A stretch of DNA of 64,000 nucleotides from Prevotella sp. (GCA_023663025.1 JAMPIC010000007.1:21143-85142); one strand, 5' to 3'; shown: positions 44,338-52,185, counted from the stretch's first letter. Notes: generated by a model from the letters alone, not told the origin. A program made the numbers and translations.

Positions 44338-44396
44338 TTAGCTTGAACTAACTTTTCGCACTTAGATATTATACTCCCATACGCGCGGTTTGTCAA
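44338..44396 (-). promoter_or_regulatory. feoAB promoter and possible iron-regulator site
   Basis: Minus-strand -35 TTGACA (44396-44391), 17-base spacer, -10 TATAAT (44373-44368). Just downstream of the predicted start is TTAG-6-CTAA (44351-44338), an imperfect dyad of the style recognised by DtxR/IdeR-type iron repressors. The promoter is convincing; the operator is a guess. Confidence 0.75.
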
Positions 44397-44505
44397 GCAG
44401 AAAATGGTGTAAATTGCAGTTTACGCCGCAGCGCGGAATTGCTCCTTAAACTGTGCCGTAAAAACGGTTTGAAATGTAAATAAAATGTTAATTTTTTACT
44501 TGTTC

Positions 44506-44534
44506 TTGACATGATACTAAAAATATGATATACT
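44506..44534 (+). promoter_or_regulatory. Promoter of tRNA-Leu
   Basis: Plus-strand -35 TTGACA (44506-44511), 17-base spacer, -10 TATACT (44529-44534), about 140 bases before the tRNA. Confidence 0.75.
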
Positions 44535-44682
44535 GTATAAGTCAACGCATTTGTCGGAAGTTGCAGAAAAGCCAGACGCGGCTTTGGATATAACATTGAC
44601 ACTTGCCGTTGTCCTATTGCTTTGACGTATATTTTAGGACGTTCCTCAGATGTTTCAGCCGGGAAAATGAAAAAGTAAATAT

Positions 44683-44769
44683 GCAGATGTGGCGGAATAG
44701 GCAGACGCGCTAGATTCAGGTTCTAGTGGTAGTAATACCGTGTGGGTTCAAGTCCCTTCATCTGCACCA
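44683..44769 (+). tRNA. tRNA-Leu (anticodon CAG)
   Basis: The 87-base gene folds as a class II tRNA. The acceptor stem GCAGATG pairs with CATCTGC, and the anticodon arm CTAGA-TTCAGGT-TCTAG gives anticodon CAG. It has a long variable arm, the T-loop GGTTCAAGTCC, and an encoded CCA at 44767-44769. It marks the boundary between the core region and the accessory part of the window. Confidence 0.96.
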
Positions 44770-44776
44770 GAACAAA

Positions 44777-44810
44777 AGCCCTAAACAACGTTGTTTAGGG
44801 CTTTTTATTT
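44777..44810 (+). terminator. Terminator of tRNA-Leu
   Basis: A perfect palindrome 44777-44802 (AGCCCTAAAC stem) followed by TTTTATTTTATTT on the plus strand, 8 bases after the tRNA. Confidence 0.9.
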
Positions 44811-44874
44811 TATTTATCAGTGATGATTATTTGCTTACAAAACGTCTACTACGACACCACTACGACATAAAATC

Positions 44875-44909
44875 AAAATAACCGTCCCCAAAATGGAGAC
44901 GGTTATTTT
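44875..44909. terminator. Bidirectional terminator
   Basis: A perfect 12-bp stem (44875-44886 with 44898-44909) with A-rich and T-rich outer arms. It overlaps the stop codon of the minus-strand gene ending at 44909 and should terminate transcription from both sides. Confidence 0.8.
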
Positions 44910-45223
44910 CATAACTCCTTGATTTTGCTTATCACCGCATTGTAAAGCCTCGGCTGTATGAGCCTTACGCTTTCCATAAGTTCTGACATAATTTCCCAAG
45001 CCTTCCCCGCCTCCTTGCCGTTAACCACTTTATGGAAATCGCTGTCGCCGTTTACCGCAACAACTGTTTCCGTTTCGGTGGGTATGGGCGCATAGGCTTG
45101 TTTTTCGCCGTACTGATGTTCGTAAATTATGTACAAAGCCGCCAGCTTTTCAACCCGTTGGAAAGTATTAACATTTTCCTCGCACTCGGCAATAGATTTC
45201 AGCAGTTCTTTTTTGGGTATCAT
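44909..45223 (-). CDS. Hypothetical protein
   Basis: About 104 residues from ATG 45223; an in-frame TTG at 45244 would overlap the upstream gene. It is helical and acidic, with 'LKSIAECEENVNTFQRVEKL', and no recognised domain. It is the last gene of a small minus-strand group with the gene at 45228 (4-base gap). Such pairs of small helical proteins are common in clostridial accessory regions. Confidence 0.6.
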   Translation of the reverse strand: MIPKKELLKSIAECEENVNTFQRVEKLAALYIIYEHQYGEKQAYAPIPTETETVVAVNGDSDFHKVVNGKEAGKAWEIMSELMESVRLIQPRLYNAVISKIKEL

Positions 45224-45227
45224 ATCA

Positions 45228-45662
45228 TCACTCGTTTTCGACAATTTTCATTGCTCTTTCGATAGCGTCGCGCTCTTTTGAGCTTTCTGCGTTATCCATA
45301 GCCTTTTCAAGGTGTTTCATAACCTCGCCCTTACCGTCGGCGCGGCTGTAGTGGCTGCGTACAAGGTGCTTGCCGCGGTTTGCATAGCTGCTGCCGTCGT
45401 TGTAGCTTTCATTGTTACCGCTGTAACCACGTCCGCTCCTGCGGCTGTTGCCATACGTGCCGTTAATATGCGCGTCCCAACCGCCTGCCTCGCTGTAACC
45501 GCTTTCCTCCTCAAGCATACAAATTTTGTCTATATTCTTTATTGTGTCGGTAATGTAGTTAAGAGCCTCCAGTTCAGCCATTTTAAGTTTGCCCGTTCTG
45601 ACAGTCTCGGTATTGTCAAGACTATCCATAAGGGTGTCCTTAAGTCCGTACAAATTTTCCAT
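45228..45662 (-). CDS. Hypothetical protein with Gly/Ser/Tyr/Arg-rich middle
   Basis: 144 residues from ATG 45662 (AAGGAG upstream). An N-terminal helical part ('KMAELEALNYITDTIKNIDK') is followed by a low-complexity middle rich in Gly, Ser, Tyr, Asn and Arg, then a helical C-terminus ('EVMKHLEKAMDNAESSKERD'). I have seen this architecture in clostridial genomes and phages without a known role. The frame upstream to 46115 is antisense to nothing but crosses the permease gene and is rejected. Confidence 0.65.
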   Translation of the reverse strand: MENLYGLKDTLMDSLDNTETVRTGKLKMAELEALNYITDTIKNIDKICMLEEESGYSEAGGWDAHINGTYGNSRRSGRGYSGNNESYNDGSSYANRGKHLVRSHYSRADGKGEVMKHLEKAMDNAESSKERDAIERAMKIVENE

Positions 45663-45679
45663 AAATTTTACTCCTTTCG

Positions 45680-47149
45680 TTAGGTTTCGGCGGGAGTATC
45701 GGTCGTTGTGTCTCCGCCGATAGCCGTTAAAATGGTGTAGTAGGAGTAGCACATAACCGCCGCGAACAGCACCAATGCAAGGGAAAGCACCTGCATAACG
45801 TTCGCGAAAGCGCTTCCCGAAAGCTTTATAAGTATTCTCCTTAAAGGACGTACTCTTTCCGTTTGCCGCCGTTGCTTTTTCCCGAACAAAAAACGGATAA
45901 AATAAACCGCGTACCCGAGAGCAAACATACACGCCGCGCATACGGCGGCGGAAGCAAACGGATTGCTTGTCACCCGAAGCACGGCCCATTCGGCGATATA
46001 TCCACGCAGGTGAGAAAGTCCCATAAATCTGTCCTGTATCAGCAGTATAATTTCGTATAACGCAATTCCCGCCGCAAAGCCCGCGACAATTCCGCAAACC
46101 AGCAGGAACAGCCATTCAGTAAAAATTATAACGGCAGTTCTGCGCTTTGAACAGCCTATCCGGCGTATTAAATTAAGGGACTTCATTCTTTCGGGCATTA
46201 CCGAAAACAGAATTCCGAAAAGCGAAATTGCCGACACCGCGGCTGCAATAACGCTGAAATATTTTATAACCGTCATTGTGTCGGACTGATATATCCGCGT
46301 TAGGACGTCTTCGCTTCCCACGGCGAAATTCGCGACAGCCTGCGCCGCTGTTTTTATTCCGTCTCTGCTTGACGGGGCAATTTGGTATTTTTCGTTGTAC
46401 TTCGTCAAAAAATTAAAGGAAATATCGCTTTGTTCCCGCGTCAGTACATCGTCATTATAAAGCTTTACCAAAGTATATGTGCTTGTTTCTTCGGTAATAT
46501 CGCAGTCCCCCGAATAAAGATAAATCACGGGCATAGACTTTACGGAAAAATCTATGTGACCTATCCAGCCCGAACCGTATTCTTTCTGCGCTCTCGATAG
46601 GTCTGTACTGATAACTCCCACAATTTTCAGGGTAATATCACCGACAGGCTCGCCCGTACCATTGCCATCGCCGAAATCATATTCCGACATAGTTACATTT
46701 TCGCCTATGTATGCCGTTGGGTCGTTTGTGACGAATAAATCCTCGATGATATAATCATACAAAGCGGCTTCACCCGAAGCGGAGGGAAATCTTCCTCCGG
46801 CAAGCTTGAGATATTCAAGTTCTTCCGCATAGCTGTCCATATACGCGCCATAGGTGTACTGCTGATATTCGTTCCCGAGTTTTCCGCAGACTGCGGTACG
46901 TCCCGCCGTTTCCACAAGCTCGTCCGACCGCATTTCATCAAATATTTCCTCCGTCAGATCGGCATAGGTATAGCTTGCGAGCCCGTGACCGTACAGCACA
47001 TTCTCAAACGCGCGGCGGCATTCCGTGCGTTCAATAAGAACCGAAACCGTCATCAGCGCCGCAAGAATAACTATTGAAATTATCATCTTCGCAAATTGTA
47101 TTTTATTTGCTTTCCAATATCTATATATTAAAAAAATATTTGTTTTCAT
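45680..47149 (-). CDS. FtsX-type ABC transporter permease, probably truncated
   Basis: 489 residues from ATG 47149 (GGAG upstream). A first membrane helix at about residues 20-40 is followed by a ~230-residue external MacB-like domain. A block of three helices of the FtsX domain comes next ('VIAAAVSAISLFGILFSVMP' onward). Near the C-terminus a further helix begins after a cytoplasmic loop ('SAFANVMQVLSLALVLFAAV'), as in the start of the second half of two-module permeases. The protein then stops after 'TDTPAET'. No ATPase gene is adjacent. It looks like the first half of an ~800-residue permease, and may be nonfunctional. Confidence 0.75.
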   Translation of the reverse strand: MKTNIFLIYRYWKANKIQFAKMIISIVILAALMTVSVLIERTECRRAFENVLYGHGLASYTYADLTEEIFDEMRSDELVETAGRTAVCGKLGNEYQQYTYGAYMDSYAEELEYLKLAGGRFPSASGEAALYDYIIEDLFVTNDPTAYIGENVTMSEYDFGDGNGTGEPVGDITLKIVGVISTDLSRAQKEYGSGWIGHIDFSVKSMPVIYLYSGDCDITEETSTYTLVKLYNDDVLTREQSDISFNFLTKYNEKYQIAPSSRDGIKTAAQAVANFAVGSEDVLTRIYQSDTMTVIKYFSVIAAAVSAISLFGILFSVMPERMKSLNLIRRIGCSKRRTAVIIFTEWLFLLVCGIVAGFAAGIALYEIILLIQDRFMGLSHLRGYIAEWAVLRVTSNPFASAAVCAACMFALGYAVYFIRFLFGKKQRRQTERVRPLRRILIKLSGSAFANVMQVLSLALVLFAAVMCYSYYTILTAIGGDTTTDTPAET

Positions 47150-47272
47150 ATTTATACTCCGTAAATACATAAAATGCTATAACCTAAAGCAAAGCAGCAG
47201 ATTATAGCATTTTATTCAATTTTACGCTTATCTGCCAAACAACAAAGCAAACTGTATGCTTACTACTATATA

Positions 47273-47301
47273 ATTATACTTGATTATGATGTAAATGTCA
47301 A
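47273..47301 (-). promoter_or_regulatory. Strong promoter of the truncated permease, flanked by inverted repeats
   Basis: Minus-strand -35 TTGACA (47301-47296), 17-base spacer, -10 TATAAT (47278-47273). It lies between imperfect inverted repeats 47246-47259 and 47309-47321 (AGCAAACT-(G)-TATGC). Another 9-bp pair (47173-47181 with 47202-47210) lies in the leader. Confidence 0.8.
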
Positions 47302-47320
47302 TAATTCTGCATAAGTTTGC

Positions 47321-47446
47321 TTTATAGCAATCCTACAAAATAATAACCAAGTTTGTAGGGGACGGGTTTCCCGTCCCGCTGTTCAGCAACCACGGGCGGG
47401 GTAACCCCGCCCCTACAAAGACGTTAATTTGTAGGTTTGCTATAAA
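47321..47446. repeat. Composite palindromic element (MITE-like)
   Basis: Terminal inverted repeats 47321-47339 and 47428-47446 (18 of 19 bases match) enclose two GC-rich palindromes. One is 47359-47377, with the core seen at 12533 and 30637; the other is a GGGCGGGG-TAA-CCCCGCCC element near 47393-47412. It has no coding capacity. It looks like a small non-autonomous repeat that also supplies the isolated palindromes elsewhere in the window. Confidence 0.7.
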
Positions 47447-47453
47447 AACGGAA

Positions 47454-47564
47454 TTATTCGTTCAAAGATTTTTGAACCCTAAACATAAAATCAAACAAAG
47501 CCTCGCAGTCGATACCGCAGTCGGAATAACCCTCTAGAATAAGTATTAAAATAGGCTTCCGACG
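47454..47564 (-). pseudogene. Possible gene remnant
   Basis: An open stretch of about 36 codons ends at a TAA (47454) and reads '...LEGYSDCGIDCEALFDFMFR' with a protein-like composition, but has no start and is preceded by a stop. It may be the tail of a lost gene. The rest of 47564-47876 shows only a change to AT-rich sequence and no gene I can support. Confidence 0.25.
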
Positions 47565-47876
47565 TCAGTTTTATTGGCTTTCGGCGGACATCACATAAAC
47601 ATACCATCGATGCATTTACCGCCGAGCAGGGAACTGATAGTGCGAGTGCGTTTTTAGTAAAGGCTCAGATATCCATCATAAATGTTTGATCATATATTAA
47701 GTCACTTAACAAATCTAAAAGAATATGGCATAATAAACTCATTAAAACAAAAAGAAGAAAAAAACGGTAAAATCAGAAGTAAGATATACTCATTATCTAA
47801 TTATAGAAATTAATAAAAGAATAGCACTGCTGCACATCGGTATTATTAATTGTATAAACGTTATAGTAAATTACAA

Positions 47877-48400
47877 TTACAAATCCAATTGATAAATTTT
47901 TACTATCGTTTCAGTGATTTTAGAATTCAATAATGACATGAAATTATTTAAATCATCTACGGACTTCTCCAAATAGTCATAATCATTAATATGGTTATCT
48001 ATAATGCTTTTATAATTATTAAAATTATTATCCAAATATTCTATTTCTGCAGCAATGTTTAAATTTTTTTCAACTTTCTTTAACACATCTAATTTGTTCC
48101 TAACAATTCTCATTGATTGAATTAATTCTTTTATTGAATGGTCGTTAAACCCTTTACAAATAAAATCATTTACGATTATTTTTTGAATACTTTCTAATAT
48201 TTTAACAGCAGAATCATGAAACCTTCTGTGCTTTTGCTTTTGTTGATTAAAATAATATGTAAAAACTAATGCTACTAACAGAGTTAAAAGATTAAAATAT
48301 TTACAGATAAAAAATCATCAAGATTTCTTACTGCACTTATTATTGCAACAAGAACTATACAAACAGCAAAAACAACTAGTAGTATTTTATCCTTCAACAT
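47877..48400 (-). pseudogene. Two-helix membrane protein with coiled coil, frameshifted
   Basis: The start at 48400 (AAGGAG upstream) gives 'MLKDKILLVVFAVCIVLVAI', one membrane helix, and then stops early after 'FLSVNILIF'. Adding one T to the six-T run on the coding strand (A-run 48309-48314) restores a single frame. That frame has a second helix ('LLTLLVALVFTYYF') and a ~110-residue helical cytoplasmic part ('AVKILESIQKIIVNDF', 'LDVLKKVEKNLN'), about 174 residues in all. It is third in the operon with the STAS-like and GHKL genes, 13 bases downstream. The frameshift could be real or a homopolymer sequencing error. Confidence 0.75.
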
Positions 48401-48413
48401 TTTGTTCTCCTTT

Positions 48414-48737
48414 TCAATTAATTATAACATCTTTAATATAGTTTTTTATATCTTCTATCAATCCCGGCTCATCATATGAGATTATTTCGATAAAATCCAA
48501 AATATCTTTGTCTTTTGTTTCTCTTGCAAGCCCACCAAAAGCCTCTTCAATAAATGATGTAGCAAAACCATAGCATCCATCTAAATCAATCGTTAATTTA
48601 TCATTTGCTTTTCTTGCTTTTAAATAAAGCGGAAATAATAAATCATTTCTAAATTGTTCGCCAGAATACTCACCTTCTGACATTAATCTTCCTCCTGGCG
48701 ATTTAGTAAAATCATCACTTATTTTTATTTTTAACAT
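48414..48737 (-). CDS. STAS-like protein (DUF4325-type)
   Basis: 107 residues from ATG 48737, 6 bases after GGAGGAG. The earlier ATG at 48752 overlaps the upstream stop and has no such site. The pattern 'KLTIDLDGCYGFATSFIEEA' plus 'FGGLARE' is typical of the STAS-like DUF4325 fold, which resembles anti-anti-sigma factors and often pairs with GHKL ATPases. It is directly downstream of, and probably co-translated with, a GHKL ATPase gene. Low GC marks it as acquired. Confidence 0.8.
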   Translation of the reverse strand: MLKIKISDDFTKSPGGRLMSEGEYSGEQFRNDLLFPLYLKARKANDKLTIDLDGCYGFATSFIEEAFGGLARETKDKDILDFIEIISYDEPGLIEDIKNYIKDVIIN

Positions 48738-48751
48738 AAACTTCTCCTCCA

Positions 48752-49828
48752 TTATATCTTAAAATGAAACAGTGTTCCTAAAAGATTTTCATCTGAATCA
48801 TGTAATTTTCGTTTGTTATCATTTCTATTTAAATATACGCTTCCCTTGCCAGAAATTAAATACAAACTATCTATATATTTATTTTCATAACATTCAACAA
48901 TGTGCGGCAATCCTTTTCCACGATATGGTTGTTTAGTTTCAGTTCTTAGTTCACCATCTAGAGCAGAAGATAATAGGAGACTTTCAGTGTTAGAATAAAA
49001 AGTGTAAATCATATCTTTAAAAAGCCTCCTGGAAATTGTTGATGGTATACCTTCTCCAATATCTAAAATAGTGATATTTACTTTGTCTTCTACATCAATG
49101 TATAAATACCATTTAGGAAGAACAAAATAATCTGTATTCTTATATGCATGCTGAACCTTATTAGTCATTATTTCAATTAAAATGGTATAAATATTTCTTA
49201 ATGTATATTCAGTATATGTGCAGTACAATTTAATAAACTCAATTATATCAGCAACCTGACGTGGATTTACTTTATCCCCACTAATAATTTGTATCGTTGG
49301 TTTAGTTGGTTTATACGATGTTGGATTTTTCTTATGAACATAGTTTATAAATCCAGAATCAAAAAACACCTGTCGTGCCTCGTTGTTATGAGGCAAACTA
49401 TATCCAATGTGTAGCTTGTACCAAACTTTAGGTGGAAGATTTGTTGTTATTGCAATTAAATATATCAATGAATCTGTTGTAATTTCACTAATATTTTCAA
49501 AATTCAAATAAATACAGTCATTAGATGCATAGCCTTTATTTAATCTTTTGTTATATATATCAATAATTTTAGAAAAAAATGCTTCTGTTTCTTCACGATT
49601 TTTAATCAATGACAAAATTGATGGTGCAACAACAGTAAAAGTTTTAGGTTTAAATTTATTATAATTGATTTTGGGAGAACGCTTTTTATTACTACCCTTA
49701 TTGACCAGTTTTAAGCATCTACGATCATGCCATATTTTATTACGTTCAGAATACTTTCGCAAGGTAAACAACCCCTTTGAAAGTATTATATAAATTTCTA
49801 AAAGTAATTTAAATATTTTTTTACGCAT
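48752..49828 (-). CDS. GHKL (HATPase) ATP-binding protein with N-terminal STAS-like region
   Basis: 358 residues. The N-terminal half has a basic, partly hydrophobic start and a STAS-like segment ('DCIYLNFENISEITTDSLIY'). The C-terminal half is a GHKL ATPase: N-box 'LIEIMTNKVQHA', G1 'DIGEGIP', G2 'RGKGLP', and 'GTLFHF' at the end. There is no His phosphorylation domain or receiver, so it resembles anti-sigma-type kinases (SpoIIAB/RsbW-like) more than two-component kinases. It shares a TAATG junction with the STAS-like gene. The ribosome site is weak (GGTGATG). I know of no described system with this exact trio. Confidence 0.8.
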   Translation of the reverse strand: MRKKIFKLLLEIYIILSKGLFTLRKYSERNKIWHDRRCLKLVNKGSNKKRSPKINYNKFKPKTFTVVAPSILSLIKNREETEAFFSKIIDIYNKRLNKGYASNDCIYLNFENISEITTDSLIYLIAITTNLPPKVWYKLHIGYSLPHNNEARQVFFDSGFINYVHKKNPTSYKPTKPTIQIISGDKVNPRQVADIIEFIKLYCTYTEYTLRNIYTILIEIMTNKVQHAYKNTDYFVLPKWYLYIDVEDKVNITILDIGEGIPSTISRRLFKDMIYTFYSNTESLLLSSALDGELRTETKQPYRGKGLPHIVECYENKYIDSLYLISGKGSVYLNRNDNKRKLHDSDENLLGTLFHFKI

Positions 49829-50334
49829 TTCACATCACCATTTTGTTATTTTTTTGTAAATTTTAAATGTCTGCGTATAGTAAAAATACACAGACTGTAT
49901 AAAAACTCCTTCACAGAAAGAAGAAAGGGAGCGAGACACTACCACAAGACCCTTTGTAAAAACGTTTTCCCATTGAAAACTTAAACAGAAAACATCGAAA
50001 ACGCCTTTTTCTACAAACTGATATTTTAGTATATGTAATGATCTTAAAATATGTACTTATAAATTTATATTATAAAACTCAAGTTGTTATATAAAAATTC
50101 ACATATTATCAAATATACATCATAAAGCATTTGAACTAATGTTCTATATTAATTATAACACATTTATTCTATTAGTGTAGCATTTACTTATATTTTTCTC
50201 TGAATCATACAAAAAATGCATACTCCTCTGTTTATTTTTGCATATGCATAGCCAACGCCTAAAACATAGTTAAGACAACAGTTTAAAATAATTTTAAATG
50301 CGGCAGGAAATTCCCGCCGCATTTTTGATAAAAA
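49829..50334. other. AT-rich intergenic region
   Basis: About 500 bases of AT-rich sequence with no supportable gene. A TTATAAT (minus strand, near 50152-50158) could be a -10 for the GHKL operon, but no convincing -35 is seen and the leader would be over 300 bases. Confidence 0.4.
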
Positions 50335-50532
50335 TTACTCAACTTCGGGAAGTCCCGCGACGGAAGTCAGCAGCGACAAAATTCCCGTCAAAGCCGCTGT
50401 TGAAACAACCGCAAGCCAGTTTACCTCGCTTAAAAGAGCGGACGTTCCCACGGTCGCGACTGCGGTCTGCGCGACCGTTTTGAGAGCGCGGACAGCCGCT
50501 GCTTTCAGCCATTTTTTAAAATTATTTTTCAT
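50335..50532 (-). CDS. Phage holin, r1t-like family
   Basis: 65 residues from ATG 50532 (GGGAGG upstream): basic start 'MKNNFKKWLKAAAVRALKTV', then 'AQTAVATVGT', then a second hydrophobic helix 'WLAVVSTAALTGILSLLTSV'. This is the layout of r1t-type holins, which make membrane lesions so that endolysin reaches the wall. It sits just downstream of an endolysin fragment, forming a lysis-module remnant. It appears intact. Confidence 0.8.
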   Translation of the reverse strand: MKNNFKKWLKAAAVRALKTVAQTAVATVGTSALLSEVNWLAVVSTAALTGILSLLTSVAGLPEVE

Positions 50533-50584
50533 GAAAATTCCTCCCAAAATATTTTTAGATCAACCGCATTTTACCGCGCTTGAC

Positions 50585-50745
50585 CTAAATTTTTTTGACA
50601 TATTTGCTTCCCAGCGAAATCCACCCCGCCCCGCTTTTAAGCTTGCCCCAAGTAATCTGAGTTTTAGGCTCAAATGATGTCGCGACGATGGTGTACACGC
50701 CCTTCCCGCGGATAACGCCGTTTATTTTCGCAGTGAGCGACGAAT
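50585..50745 (-). pseudogene. C-terminal fragment of a phage endolysin (SH3-like domain)
   Basis: An open frame ending at TAG (50585) reads '...GVIRGKGVYTIVATSF' then 'TWGKLKSGAGWISLGSKYVK', the cell-wall-binding SH3b domain found at the end of clostridial phage amidases and lysozymes. The catalytic domain is missing: the sequence upstream switches to the plus-strand XRE gene region. The gene is therefore a deletion remnant next to the holin. Confidence 0.7.
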
Positions 50746-50781
50746 GTAGTCAATTTGAGAAATGAAAGGCTGTTTTTGTTT

Positions 50782-51096
50782 ATGGAACTGGGTGAAAGAC
50801 TTCGCTGCTGGAGAAACAAAAAGAAAGTCAGCGTGTACAAACTCTATCGTATCAGCGACATCTCGGAAAATCATATCCGCAGTATTGAAAAGGGCGAGAA
50901 ACAGCCGACGGTAGCAAAGCTGAAAGCCTTGACCGACGCGCTTAACGTTTCTCTCTCGGAATTTTTCAATGATGATGAAGAACATATTTACTATCTTACC
51001 GACAAAGAAAAACATTTGATTGACTTATACAGAAGTTTGCCGCCTGACAAAGCCGATATTCTCGCAGACTTCTATGCAAAAATGAACGAAGAATGA
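50782..51096 (+). CDS. XRE-family transcriptional regulator
   Basis: 104 residues starting 'MELGERLRCWRNKKKVSVYK', with an N-terminal XRE helix-turn-helix ('ISENHIRSIEKGEKQPTVAK', then 'LKALTDALNVSLSEFF') and a short C-terminal helical tail ('LIDLYRSLPPDKADILADFY'), as in prophage and ICE repressors. It is the only plus-strand gene in this part, opposed to the integrase, and was probably the repressor of the lost prophage. An upstream in-frame TTG (50755) is a less likely start. Confidence 0.88.
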   Translation: MELGERLRCWRNKKKVSVYKLYRISDISENHIRSIEKGEKQPTVAKLKALTDALNVSLSEFFNDDEEHIYYLTDKEKHLIDLYRSLPPDKADILADFYAKMNEE

Positions 51097-51139
51097 AAAC
51101 CGCCGCAGCCGTTATGTAATTTTGCGCTGCGGCGGTTTT
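51096..51139. terminator. Bidirectional terminator between XRE gene and recombinase
   Basis: A perfect 14-bp stem (51096-51109 with 51126-51139), GC-rich with AAAA and TTTT outer arms and a following TTATTTTTT on the plus strand. It separates two convergent genes. Confidence 0.9.
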
Positions 51140-51151
51140 ATTTTTTCAAGA

Positions 51152-52018
51152 TTACATCAATTCATTTGACAAGGATTTATACCTTTCCATTGTTATTGCG
51201 ACCCTTTTGTCGCCCATAAGGTAAGCTATTTGCGTATAGTCAATTCCCGCTTGAAGCCACCTTGCTCCGAACGTATTTCTGACGACGGTCATTGTCAAAT
51301 CGGGAATACCGCAGGCAGCGGAGATTTTTTCAACGATGTTGTACATATTTCTCGGCGAATACTTTTTAAATTTCTTTGAAAGCAGAACCTCCGTGTTTCC
51401 TCTCTGGACAAGTCCAACGTCCGCCATTGCCGCACGCTGACGTTCCTTGTACTTCATTATGTCCTTAAATTCGTCTTGCGGAATGGGAACGACCCTATTC
51501 CCGATTTTTACCGTTTCCTCGTTTTCATCGAAGTCAGACCACTTCATATTGATAAGCTCTTTATTTCTCGCGCCTGTGTAAAATATAATCATAAGTCCGT
51601 ATGCTACGGGATTATCGCTTTCCGAAACAGCTTCAAACAATTTTGAAAGCTCGCTGCAATCAAGTATGCGGGTTTTTCCCACGCTTATGCTTGAAATGTC
51701 TACCTTATCGACCATAATCTCATCGACAAGTCCCGCTCCGTATGCTGCCGACATCGCTAATCGGGCAACGCTGTAAATGCTTTTCAGCGTTGCGGAAGAA
51801 ACAGCTTTATCGGAAAAGCTGCCGAAGAAACGTTTAAAAGCGGCGCAGTTCAGGTCGCACAATCTGATACTGCCGGGCGCAGGTATGATATGCACCTCCG
51901 CAATACTTTTGTACTGATAATATGTACCCGTTAAACTTTGGGGTTCAACATAAGCGCCCAGCCAGTAATTGAGCCATACTTCCATAGTTTGTTTTTTAAG
52001 TTCAAGTTTTCTTGACAT
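51152..52018 (-). CDS. Phage-type tyrosine recombinase with altered active site
   Basis: 288 residues: N-terminal SAM-like DNA-binding region, then a catalytic-type domain with 'YTGARNKELINMKWSDFDEN' (first Arg), a later 'TVVRNTFGARWLQAG' (second Arg) and 'YLMGDKRVAITMERYKS' (Tyr). Both conserved His positions look changed: the usual H-x-x-R reads T-V-V-R, and the usual GH reads GD. It may be a weak or inactive integrase, or a diverged regulator. GGAGG precedes 52018. It belongs to the prophage/ICE remnant. Confidence 0.85.
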   Translation of the reverse strand: MSRKLELKKQTMEVWLNYWLGAYVEPQSLTGTYYQYKSIAEVHIIPAPGSIRLCDLNCAAFKRFFGSFSDKAVSSATLKSIYSVARLAMSAAYGAGLVDEIMVDKVDISSISVGKTRILDCSELSKLFEAVSESDNPVAYGLMIIFYTGARNKELINMKWSDFDENEETVKIGNRVVPIPQDEFKDIMKYKERQRAAMADVGLVQRGNTEVLLSKKFKKYSPRNMYNIVEKISAACGIPDLTMTVVRNTFGARWLQAGIDYTQIAYLMGDKRVAITMERYKSLSNELM

Positions 52019-52039
52019 TATTTTTTACCTCCATATTGC

Positions 52040-52185
52040 GCTGCACATTCGGCGAGTTGTGCAGCCTTGTTTATTTTATAACCACTGCCGATGTCCCCCG
52101 CCGCCCTAGAGGCGGGAGACATCTTCACAATCAGTGGGGGATACAATCCCCCACTGATTGCTCACAAAATTGCTACGCAATTTTG
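52040..52185. repeat. Cluster of hairpins
   Basis: Four inverted repeats follow closely upstream of the recombinase: 52040-52065 (GCTGCACA), 52090-52123 (GATGTC-CCCGCC type, one mismatch), 52129-52159 (12-bp perfect stem with GGGGG), and 52165-52185 (9-bp stem). Their spacing resembles the structured subterminal ends of IS200/IS605-type elements, but no tnpA or tnpB is present. Confidence 0.5.

Noticed and set aside
44393..44602. Minus-strand frame between feoA and tRNA-Leu
   Set aside because: It spans the feoAB promoter and the tRNA promoter on opposite strands and has no family similarity.
45228..46115. Long 295-codon form of the small Gly/Ser/Arg-rich protein
   Set aside because: The upstream 151 codons overlap the permease in another frame. 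The ATG at 45662 has a strong ribosome site.
47246..47321. Invertible promoter for the permease gene
   Set aside because: The inverted repeats are imperfect, only 13-14 bases long and about 50 bases apart, which is short for site-specific inversion. An operator or chance hairpin is as likely.
52040..52185. CRISPR array or riboswitch
   Set aside because: The hairpins differ in sequence and spacing, there are no regular repeats or spacers, and no metabolic gene follows.
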